This document shows, in pieces, positions 14,530 through 21,049 of a stretch of DNA of 21,049 nt. The position numbers and the translations under genes are program-made. How positions within the stretch are numbered: the stretch's first letter is position 1; each line of letters begins with the position of its first letter. The notes under the pieces were generated by a model that worked only from the letters and a program-made list of their open reading frames with translations, had not been told where the DNA came from and searched no databases. The DNA comes from UBA5078 sp041175045 (GTDB lineage: Bacteria; Pseudomonadota; Gammaproteobacteria; Pseudomonadales; Pseudohongiellaceae), in assembly GCA_041175045.1 (NCBI GenBank), contig JBEDFR010000045.1, positions 1 to 21,049 on the forward strand, written 5' to 3'.

Positions 14530-15528
14530 TCAGCGGCGCAGTTCCTTGGGCATGCTGAACACGATATTCTCTTCCACACCGGCCAGCTCTTCAGGCTCCA
14601 TGCCACAAATCTGGCGCAGTCGCTGCACCACCTGCTGCACAAGAATCTCCGGCGCCGAGGCACCGGCGGTAACCCCGAAGCGGGTCTTGTTTTCGAACCA
14701 CTGCGCCTGCACATCATCGACGCTGTCGATCAGATAGGACTCGCAGCCCAGCCGCTCTGCCAGCTCCTTCAGGCGATTGGAATTGGAGCTGTTGGGCGAC
14801 CCCACTACCAACAGCAGTTCGCATTCCAGAGCCAGCTGCTTCACGGCATCCTGGCGGTTCTGCGTGGCGTAGCAGATGTCTTTCTTGCGCGGCCCCTCGA
14901 TCTGCGGAAAGCGCTCACGCAGGGCGTCGATGATGCGCGAGGTGTCGTCCATGGAGAGCGTCGTCTGCGTAACGTAGGAGAGTCTTTGCGGATCACGCAC
15001 CTGCAGGCGCTGCACGTCCTCCACCGATTCAACGAGGTAGATGCGACCCCCGTTGGCATCGTCGTACTGCCCCATGGTGCCTTCGACTTCCGGGTGGAAC
15101 TGGTGCCCGATCAGCACGCATTCGCGACCGGCTGCACTGAAGCTGATGACTTCCAGATGCACCTTGGTCACCAGAGGACAGGTGGCGTCAAAGATCTTGA
15201 AGCCACGCTGCTCGGCTTGCTCCTTCACCGCCTGGGCTACGCCGTGGGCACTGAACACGACGATGGCCGGGCGACCCTGCGCGTCGAGTGAGGGAATGTC
15301 CGAGAGCTCGTCCACAAAGATCGCGCCGCGCTGCCGCAACGTTTCCACCACAAACTTGTTGTGCACCACTTCGTGCCGCACATAGATCGGTGCGCCGTAG
15401 ATGTCCAGGGCCCGGTTGACGATGTCGATGGCGCGATCCACCCCGGCACAGAAGCCGCGTGGATTGGCCAGCTTGATCTGGGCCTGGGCAGCTTGGGGGG
15501 CAGGTGTGACGTGTTGAACTGCGCTCAT
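14530..15528 (-). CDS. ispH: 4-hydroxy-3-methylbut-2-enyl diphosphate reductase IspH
   Basis: IspH performs the last step of the methylerythritol phosphate pathway, reducing HMBPP to IPP and DMAPP with an iron-sulfur cluster. The 332-residue protein has the three cluster cysteines Cys27 (PRGFCAGVDRA), Cys117 (DATCPLV) and Cys219 (DICYATQNRQ). Substrate residues include His56 (HEVVHNKFVV), His95 (FSAHGV), His145/Glu147 (GHQFHPEVEGTMGQY), and the GSPNSSNSNRL loop (243-253). About 15 N-terminal residues extend beyond E. coli IspH. GGAG lies 8 bases before the ATG, and the ATG shares one base with the fkpB stop (TGATG). It is last in the ribF-ileS-fkpB-ispH block. Assignment is secure. Confidence 0.97.
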   Translation of the reverse strand: MSAVQHVTPAPQAAQAQIKLANPRGFCAGVDRAIDIVNRALDIYGAPIYVRHEVVHNKFVVETLRQRGAIFVDELSDIPSLDAQGRPAIVVFSAHGVAQAVKEQAEQRGFKIFDATCPLVTKVHLEVISFSAAGRECVLIGHQFHPEVEGTMGQYDDANGGRIYLVESVEDVQRLQVRDPQRLSYVTQTTLSMDDTSRIIDALRERFPQIEGPRKKDICYATQNRQDAVKQLALECELLLVVGSPNSSNSNRLKELAERLGCESYLIDSVDDVQAQWFENKTRFGVTAGASAPEILVQQVVQRLRQICGMEPEELAGVEENIVFSMPKELRR

Positions 15529-16022
15529 CAGCGAATCTCCATGGCTTGCACGCCTGGCGCCAGCACGGCCAGGATGTGCGCATTGAATCGAATCTCGCGA
15601 CCGGCGAGCGGATGATTGAAATCCACGACCAGCGTGTCCTCGTCAATCGACTTCACGACGCCGGGAATCTCGAAACCTCCCGTGTCAGTGAACGACAGCA
15701 CGGTGCCCTCTCCCACCGGATCGGTGGAATTGGCCAGCAGCGCGGCGAAACGACGTCGTGGCAACACCTGCACATTGTCGGCATTGCCGAGCCCGAAACT
15801 CTGTTCCGGCGGCAGCAGCACATCGATGCGCTGACCGCTCACGGCCCCGAGCAGCGCCTGCTCGAACCCGGGCAGCAGGCTGCCATCGCCCATCACGAAC
15901 GTCGCCGGCGCCTTGTCGAAATTGCTGTCGATGGGCGTGCCATCGGCCAGTGCCAACGCGAAATGCAGGGTGACACGAGCGCCGGGAACTATCCCGTGCG
16001 ATATTTGCGGCGACTCAGGCAT
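15528..16022 (-). CDS. fkpB: FKBP-type peptidyl-prolyl isomerase FkpB (SlpA-like)
   Basis: This 164-residue cytosolic protein belongs to the SlpA/FkpB group of FKBP prolyl isomerases with an inserted chaperone flap. Landmarks are RVTLHFALALADGTPIDSNF (parts of 16-35), FVMGDGSLLPGFEQALLG (42-59), LLPPEQSFGLGN (69-80) and VVDFNHPLAGREIRFNAHILAV (parts of 132-153). The start at 16022 overlaps the end of ileS by 8 bases and has GGGGA about 10 bases upstream. A longer frame upstream has no similarity and is rejected. In E. coli and pseudomonads lspA commonly lies between ileS and fkpB; here it does not. The stop shares one base with the ispH start. Assignment is secure. Confidence 0.93.
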   Translation of the reverse strand: MPESPQISHGIVPGARVTLHFALALADGTPIDSNFDKAPATFVMGDGSLLPGFEQALLGAVSGQRIDVLLPPEQSFGLGNADNVQVLPRRRFAALLANSTDPVGEGTVLSFTDTGGFEIPGVVKSIDEDTLVVDFNHPLAGREIRFNAHILAVLAPGVQAMEIR

Positions 16023-18840
16023 GGTGACGGAATTCCCCATGGCCCACGATGTTCTCGACACAGCGGCCACACAGCTGTGGATGCTCGGCGTGCACACCAA
16101 TGTCGGGGCGGTGGTGCCAGCAGCGCACGCACTTGGCATGGGCCGACGGCGTGATCTGCACGCGCAGCCCGGGGAGTTCGGTCTCGGCCGCGGCCTGCGC
16201 AGCATCCAGCGGCAGCAGACGGGCCTGGGACACGATCAGCACGAAACGCAGCTCGTCTTCGAGCTGGGCGAGCAAGGCCCGCAGGGACGCATCGCAATAC
16301 AGCGTGACCTCGGCCCCGAGACCGGCACCGATGCGCTTCTCATTGCGCTGCTTCTCCAGCTCCTTGTTGACGGCAGTCTTCACCTGCATCACCTGCTCCC
16401 AGAAGGCATCGCTCATGCTGTGGTGTTCCGGCAGCTGCGCCAGGGTGTCACTGAACAGACTCAGAAACACGGATGCCTCGCGCTGCCCCGGAATGACTGC
16501 CCAGATCTCGTCGGCGGTGAAGCTGGTGATGGGCGCGATCAGTCGCGCCAGGATCTGCACGATGTGATACATGGCGCTCTGCGTGGAGCGTCGGGCGAGG
16601 CAGTCCTCCCGCGTGGTGTACTGGCGATCCTTGATCACGTCCAGATAGAAACTGCCCAGTTCGATGACGCAGAAGTTGTGCACTTTCTGGTAGACGCCCA
16701 GGAAGTGGTAGTCGCTGTAGTCCTGCAGCACCTGCTGCTGCAGCAACTGGGCCTGGCGCACGATCCAGTAGTCCAGCGCCATCATCTCGGACGGAGCCAC
16801 CAGATTGGCCGTCGGGTCGAAGCCGGTGAGATTGGCCAGCAGGAAGCGCGCGGTGTTGCGGATGCGTCGATAGCTGTCGGCCACACGCTGCAGCACTTCC
16901 TTCGAGGCGGTCATCTCGCCGCGGAAATCGGTGGAGGCTACCCACAGGCGCAGCACATCGGCGCCGTACTCCTGGAACACTTCCTTTGGCGAAATGGTGT
17001 TGCCGAGGGACTTGGACATCTTGTAGCCCTTGGCATCGACGGTGAAACCGTGCGTCAGCACCTGGCGGTAGGGCGCGCAGCCGTACATGGCGATGGACGT
17101 CTTCAGCGAGGACTGGAACCAGCCGCGATGCTGGTCCGAACCTTCGAGATAGAGATCGGCGGGGAACCCGAGGCCCTCGCGCTGCTGCAGCACGGCATAG
17201 TGCGTGACGCCGGAGTCGAACCAGACATCCAGGGTGTCCGTCACCTTGCTGTAGTGCGCGGCCTCCTCGCCCAGCAGGTCCTCGGCGGTCAGCTCGAACC
17301 AGGCATCGATGCCGCCCTTCTCGATGCGCAGGGCGACTTCCTCCACCAGCTCGGCGGTGCGCGGGTGCAGCGCCTGAGTTTCCTTGTGCACGAACAGCGT
17401 GATTGGCACACCCCAGGTGCGCTGACGCGAGACACACCAGTCCGGGCTGCCCTTGAGCATCAGTTCGATGCGCGCCTGGCCCCAGTCGGGAATCCATTGC
17501 ACCTGCGCCGTGGCCTGCAGCGCGGACGCCAGCAGACCCTGCTCGTTCATGCTGATGAACCATTGCGGCGTCGCACGGTAGATCAGCGGAGTCTTGGTGC
17601 GCCAGCAGTGAGCATAGCTGTGCACGATCTTCTTCAGCGCCACCAGCGCATGCTCGCGCTTGAGCACCTCGATGACGCGCTCGTCGGCCTTGTAGACATG
17701 CTCGCCGGCAAACTCGCCGGCAGCCGGCGTGAACACGCCTTCGTCATCCACCAGATTGAGGGTGCCGATGCCGTAGGCGCGGCCGACATTGAAGTCATCC
17801 ACGCCATGATCGGGCGCGGTGTGCACGGCGCCGGTGCCGGCGTCGGTGGTAACGTGCTCGCCCAGAATCACCGGCACCTGACGGCGCAGGAAAGGGTGCT
17901 GCAGACGCTGATGTTCGAGCGCACTGCCCCTCACGCGGGCCAGCACGTCGTAGCTCTCGCAGCCGTAACGCTGCAGGATGTCCTCGACCATGGCGGCAGC
18001 CACGACGATGGTCTCGCGGCCATTGTCGAGTTGGCAGTCCACCAGCGCATAGTCCAGTTCGGCGTTGAGGCAGACGGCCTGATTGGAGGGCAGAGTCCAG
18101 GGAGTCGTGGTCCAGATCACCACCGACAAGGGACTCGCGGAAGCCTTTTCCGGCGGGATGTCGAACAGCGCCAGGACGCCCGCCTTGTCGACGACGGGAA
18201 ACCGTACATCAATGGCAAAGGAGGTCTTGTCCTGATACTCCACCTCGGCCTCGGCCAGCGCGGAAGCGCCCACCACACTCCAGTACACCGGTTTGTAGCC
18301 CTTCACCAGATGGCCGTTCTGCGCGATGCGGCCGAGTGCGCGCACGGTGTCAGCTTCGGTCTTGTAATCCATGGTCAGGTAGGGATGATCCCAGTCGCCC
18401 AGCACGCCCAGGCGCACAAAGTCGGCCTTCTGGATTTCGACCTGCTTCGCGGCATACTCGCGGCAGGCCTTGCGAAATTCCGCGAACGAGGCCTTCTTGC
18501 CGGCCTTTCCGAGTTTCTTTTCGACATTGATCTCGATGGGCAGGCCATGACAGTCCCAGCCCGGCACATAGGGCGCGTCGAAACCCGCCAGCGTCTTCGA
18601 CTTGACGATAATGTCCTTGAGCGTCTTGTTGACCGAATGGCCCAGATGCAGCTCCCCATTGGCATAGGGCGGGCCGTCATGCAGGATGAAACGGGGTCGG
18701 CCCGCACTCTTTGCCCGGATGCGGCCGTACAGATCCAAGGCCTGCCACTGGGCCAGCATCTGCGGTTCGCGCTGCGCCAGAGCAGCCTTCATGGGAAAGT
18801 CCGTCTGCGGCAGATTGAGGGTGCTCTTGTAGTCAGTCAT
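16015..18840 (-). CDS. ileS: Isoleucyl-tRNA synthetase
   Basis: IleRS charges tRNA-Ile with isoleucine in the cytosol and edits misactivated valine. The 941-residue protein has full family length. The class I signature is HLGH at 65-68 (within GELHLGHSVNK), the KMSKS loop is at 607-611 (YKMSKSLGN), and the editing domain contains WTTTPWTLPSNQAV and TAPDHGVDDF. A C-terminal zinc ribbon has Cys904, Cys907, Cys924 and Cys927, as in bacterial-type IleRS. The start at 18840 gives the usual N-terminus (YKSTLNLPQTDFPMKA); a ribosome site is only weakly visible. It lies 38 bases after ribF and overlaps fkpB by 8 bases. Assignment is certain. Confidence 0.98.
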   Translation of the reverse strand: MTDYKSTLNLPQTDFPMKAALAQREPQMLAQWQALDLYGRIRAKSAGRPRFILHDGPPYANGELHLGHSVNKTLKDIIVKSKTLAGFDAPYVPGWDCHGLPIEINVEKKLGKAGKKASFAEFRKACREYAAKQVEIQKADFVRLGVLGDWDHPYLTMDYKTEADTVRALGRIAQNGHLVKGYKPVYWSVVGASALAEAEVEYQDKTSFAIDVRFPVVDKAGVLALFDIPPEKASASPLSVVIWTTTPWTLPSNQAVCLNAELDYALVDCQLDNGRETIVVAAAMVEDILQRYGCESYDVLARVRGSALEHQRLQHPFLRRQVPVILGEHVTTDAGTGAVHTAPDHGVDDFNVGRAYGIGTLNLVDDEGVFTPAAGEFAGEHVYKADERVIEVLKREHALVALKKIVHSYAHCWRTKTPLIYRATPQWFISMNEQGLLASALQATAQVQWIPDWGQARIELMLKGSPDWCVSRQRTWGVPITLFVHKETQALHPRTAELVEEVALRIEKGGIDAWFELTAEDLLGEEAAHYSKVTDTLDVWFDSGVTHYAVLQQREGLGFPADLYLEGSDQHRGWFQSSLKTSIAMYGCAPYRQVLTHGFTVDAKGYKMSKSLGNTISPKEVFQEYGADVLRLWVASTDFRGEMTASKEVLQRVADSYRRIRNTARFLLANLTGFDPTANLVAPSEMMALDYWIVRQAQLLQQQVLQDYSDYHFLGVYQKVHNFCVIELGSFYLDVIKDRQYTTREDCLARRSTQSAMYHIVQILARLIAPITSFTADEIWAVIPGQREASVFLSLFSDTLAQLPEHHSMSDAFWEQVMQVKTAVNKELEKQRNEKRIGAGLGAEVTLYCDASLRALLAQLEDELRFVLIVSQARLLPLDAAQAAAETELPGLRVQITPSAHAKCVRCWHHRPDIGVHAEHPQLCGRCVENIVGHGEFRHHA

Positions 18841-18878
18841 TTATCAGTCTCGTCTTTGGTCTCGAATTCATGGGTCGA

Positions 18879-19838
18879 TCACAGTGGCATGTCTTTGGCG
18901 AAGAAGTCCCGCACCGTCTGCACATCAATGGCGATGCGCGACTGCAGCGCTTCCACGGAGACGAATTTCTGCTCGTCGCGAATCTTGTGGCGGAAGATCA
19001 CCGTGATGTGCTCGCCGTAGAGGTCGCTGTCGAAATCCAGCAGGTGCACCTCCAGCACTGCCTTGCTGCTGTCCGTCACTGTCGGACGATAGCCGATGTT
19101 GGCAGCGCCTTTGAGGAAGCGCTCGGCCATGTCCGCATTGTTTACCCGCACTTCGCAGGCATAGACGCCATGCAGCGGCAGTGACTTGCGGTTGAGTTTC
19201 ACATTGCAGGTAGGGAAGCCCAGGTCGCGCCCGAGCTGTTGCCCTTTTACCACGGTTCCGGCGATGCCGTAGGGGCGATCGAGCAGCAGCTCCACCAGCT
19301 CGAAGTTGCCCTTCTGCAATTGCTGTCGCACATAGGTACTGCTGATGCGCACGCCCTGGTGCTCGCAGCTGGCGGATTCCACCAGTGCAAAGCCATGACG
19401 CCTGCTGAAGTGCTGCAACATGGCGAAGTCGCCACGGCGCTGATGCCCGAAGCGAAAGTCGTTACCGATGATGAGACAGACCACGCCGAGTCCGCGCACC
19501 AGAAATTGCTCGATGTAATCCTCGGCACTCTGCGCCTGCAGCGCGGCATCGAAGCGCAGTTTGTACACCACGTCGACGCCCTGTGCCTCGAGCAGCACCA
19601 GCTTTTCCTCCATCTCGCTCAGACGCGCGGGGCAATCCTGCGCACTGGCGGCAAAGAACTCCTCGGGATGCGGTTCGATGAGCACCACGACGGCAGGCAC
19701 GCTGTATTCGGCAGCCTTGCGGCGCAATTGCTGCAGGATCAGCTGGTGCCCGGTGTGCACGCCATCGAACTTGCCGATGGTGAGCGCGCTGGCCTGGTGG
19801 TGCTGCCGGAAGGTGGCAAGGTCCTCGATGACTCTCAT
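18879..19838 (-). CDS. ribF: Bifunctional riboflavin kinase/FAD synthetase RibF
   Basis: RibF phosphorylates riboflavin to FMN and then adenylates it to FAD. The 319-residue protein has the N-terminal FMN adenylyltransferase domain with IGKFDGVHTGHQ (21-32), LIGNDFRFGHQRRGD-like sequence (about 122-137) and ISSTYVRQQL (165-174). The C-terminal riboflavin kinase domain has GQQLGRDLGFPTCNV (199-213), ANIGYRPTV (246-254) and LEVHLLDFDSDLYG (262-275). The start at 19838 overlaps the stop of the upstream small membrane gene by 4 bases (ATGA), and AGGA lies about 5 bases upstream. It leads into ileS, an arrangement common in gammaproteobacteria. Assignment is certain. Confidence 0.97.
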   Translation of the reverse strand: MRVIEDLATFRQHHQASALTIGKFDGVHTGHQLILQQLRRKAAEYSVPAVVVLIEPHPEEFFAASAQDCPARLSEMEEKLVLLEAQGVDVVYKLRFDAALQAQSAEDYIEQFLVRGLGVVCLIIGNDFRFGHQRRGDFAMLQHFSRRHGFALVESASCEHQGVRISSTYVRQQLQKGNFELVELLLDRPYGIAGTVVKGQQLGRDLGFPTCNVKLNRKSLPLHGVYACEVRVNNADMAERFLKGAANIGYRPTVTDSSKAVLEVHLLDFDSDLYGEHITVIFRHKIRDEQKFVSVEALQSRIAIDVQTVRDFFAKDMPL

Positions 19839-20056
19839 GACTTCCTGCTGCGCACCCGCTCCTGCCCCTTCACGAAGAACACCCTGGACCAGACGGCCAG
19901 GAAGATCACCACCACAAGCTGTCCCATCGCGGCATTCATGACAGAGATGGTCTCCGGTCGCATCGCGATCAGGACCATGTTGACGAGCGTGGCCAGCGCC
20001 ATGGTGCCGAGCACCCCGGACAGCAGCAGTTGCAAGATGCCGATCATGCGATCCAT
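19835..20056 (-). CDS. Small two-helix membrane protein upstream of ribF
   Basis: This 73-residue protein has two hydrophobic helices, about 5-32 (IGILQLLLSGVLGTMALATLVNMVLIAM) in parts and 42-62 (MGQLVVVIFLAVWSRVFFV region), and a basic tail (KGQERVRSRKS). I recognise no family. AGGAG lies about 8 bases before the ATG, and its stop overlaps the ribF start by 4 bases, so the two are translationally coupled. That makes it a likely real gene. In many gammaproteobacteria the neighbour of ribF is murJ, which is not here. A link to flavin metabolism or to tRNA charging is not evident. Confidence 0.68.
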   Translation of the reverse strand: MDRMIGILQLLLSGVLGTMALATLVNMVLIAMRPETISVMNAAMGQLVVVIFLAVWSRVFFVKGQERVRSRKS

Positions 20057-20103
20057 TTCATCGTCTCCTGTGGGGGCCGGGCGGCGTGCGCAGACGCCAA
20101 GGA

Positions 20104-21049
20104 TCAGCCGACCGTCAGTACCAGTTTGCCCAGCATGGTGCCGGACTCAAGCTTCGCGTGTGCCTTCAGCAGATTGGCGGCATTGAGCTGGCCGTAATGC
20201 TCGGTGCGGGTGTGCCGCAGGATGCCGTCGTCGAGCAGACGTGCGGCCTCGTTCAACAACCCGCCCTGCTCGGCCATGTCCGGCGTCTGGAAGCGCGCAC
20301 GCGTGAACATGAACTCCCAGCTGATAGACACGCTCTTGGGCTTGAACAGATTGATGTTGACCGGTTGGTTGGCTTCGGTGTCCACGATCAGACAGATGCG
20401 TCCCTGGGGCGCGATCACATCGGCCATGCCATGCCAGTGCTGGGCAGTGCCGACCAGACAGAGGATGTAGTTCACACTGCTGCAGCCAATCAGCTTGAAT
20501 TCGTCCGCCAGTGCCTCGCGATGATTGATGACTTCGTCCGCGCCCATCTCCATGCACCACTTTTCCGTCTCCGGCCGTGACGCCGTGGCGATCACGTGCA
20601 GGCCCGCCAGCTGCTTGGCCAGCTGGATGGCGATGGAGCCCACGCCACCGGCACCACCAATGATCAGAAGGGACTTGCCCTTGTTCGCCGCACGATCCCG
20701 CGCGATGCCCAGACGCTCGAACAGCGCCTCCCAGGCGGTGATCGTGGTCAAGGGCATCGCGGCCGCATTGTCGAAGGAAAGACTGGCAGGTTTGCGACCC
20801 ACAATGCGCTCGTCGATCAGATGCAGTTCGCTGTTGCAGCCGGCCCGGGTCACGTCTCCCGCGTAATAGACTTCATCGCCCGGCTTGAACAACGAACACT
20901 GCTCGCCGACGGCTTCCACCACACCGGCACAATCCCAGCCGAGGATACGGGGCTGTTCCAGGCGACTGCCGGCATTCAGGCGGATCTTGGTGTCGACCGG
21001 ATTGACGGAAACGGCGCGCACGCGTACCAGCAGAAAACGCCCACTGGCA
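20104..21049 (-). CDS. Zinc-type alcohol dehydrogenase-like oxidoreductase (partial)
   Basis: The gene runs off the right edge, so the first roughly 30-40 residues are missing; the visible part starts ASGRFLLVRVRAVSVNPVDTK. It belongs to the MDR superfamily, in the zinc-binding alcohol dehydrogenase/quinone oxidoreductase-like group. It has GWDCAGVVEAVGEQC, FKPGDEVYYAGD, the nucleotide-binding GGAGGVGSIAIQLAKQL and the C-terminal SGTMLGKLVLTVG. The catalytic-zinc cysteine/histidine set of true alcohol dehydrogenases is not obvious. It probably reduces an activated carbonyl or quinone with NADPH. It is 47 bases before the small membrane gene and may share its transcript. The substrate is unknown. 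Confidence 0.87.
   Translation of the reverse strand, partial: ASGRFLLVRVRAVSVNPVDTKIRLNAGSRLEQPRILGWDCAGVVEAVGEQCSLFKPGDEVYYAGDVTRAGCNSELHLIDERIVGRKPASLSFDNAAAMPLTTITAWEALFERLGIARDRAANKGKSLLIIGGAGGVGSIAIQLAKQLAGLHVIATASRPETEKWCMEMGADEVINHREALADEFKLIGCSSVNYILCLVGTAQHWHGMADVIAPQGRICLIVDTEANQPVNINLFKPKSVSISWEFMFTRARFQTPDMAEQGGLLNEAARLLDDGILRHTRTEHYGQLNAANLLKAHAKLESGTMLGKLVLTVG

Noticed and set aside
15913..19020. An open frame of 1035 codons on the plus strand, opposite ileS
   Set aside because: It is antisense to a certain ileS gene. In GC-rich coding DNA the antisense frame is often free of stops, and the translation has no recognisable domain.
20057..20103. A small hairpin (GGCGT/ACGCC) between the dehydrogenase and small membrane gene, as a terminator
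   Set aside because: The stem has only 5 bp and there is no T-run on either strand.

Overview
The window looks like chromosomal DNA from a GC-rich gammaproteobacterium. The main anchor is the minus-strand block ribF-ileS-fkpB-ispH (14530-19838), whose gene content and order are typical of Gamma- and Betaproteobacteria. Many proteins carry Sec-type signal peptides and metabolism is heterotrophic (malonate, esters, acyl-CoA). I saw no rRNA, tRNA, CRISPR array, transposase, integrase or phage gene. The species cannot be named from the sequence alone.

Layout from left to right. 1-560: a DUF2200 gene and a strong bidirectional terminator. 575-1738 (-): a fumarylacetoacetate-hydrolase-fold enzyme with a signal peptide. 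1891-2610 (+): an RsuA-type rRNA pseudouridine synthase. 2611-2882: a stretch without a convincing gene. 2883-5952 (-): a tight cluster of exported methyltransferase, periplasmic two-domain rhodanese, YeeE/YedE sulfur transporter and a possible 59-residue membrane or exported peptide. 6163-6663 (+): a GNAT acetyltransferase of the phosphinothricin/methionine-sulfoximine type. 6684-7208 (-): an exported YHS-domain protein. 7303-9378 (+): a large exported alpha/beta hydrolase.

9415-12688 (-): a malonate operon, madL-madM-(malonyl-CoA synthetase)-GNAT. It should import malonate and activate it to malonyl-CoA, with no decarboxylase nearby. 12924-14510 (+): a three-gene set with 1-2 base gaps, encoding an exported alpha/beta hydrolase, a bacterial PH-domain membrane protein and a three-helix membrane protein. 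14530-20056 (-): the housekeeping block small membrane protein-ribF-ileS-fkpB-ispH, with overlapping or short junctions. lspA, which commonly sits between ileS and fkpB in gammaproteobacteria, is absent. 20104-21049 (-): an alcohol dehydrogenase-like oxidoreductase cut by the window edge.

The least explained parts are the exported methyltransferase-rhodanese-YeeE cluster, the exported FAH-fold enzyme with a CxxC beside its active-site His/Glu, the hydrolase-PH-3TM trio, and the small membrane gene fused translationally to ribF. No single locus here is clearly a new defence or mobile system.
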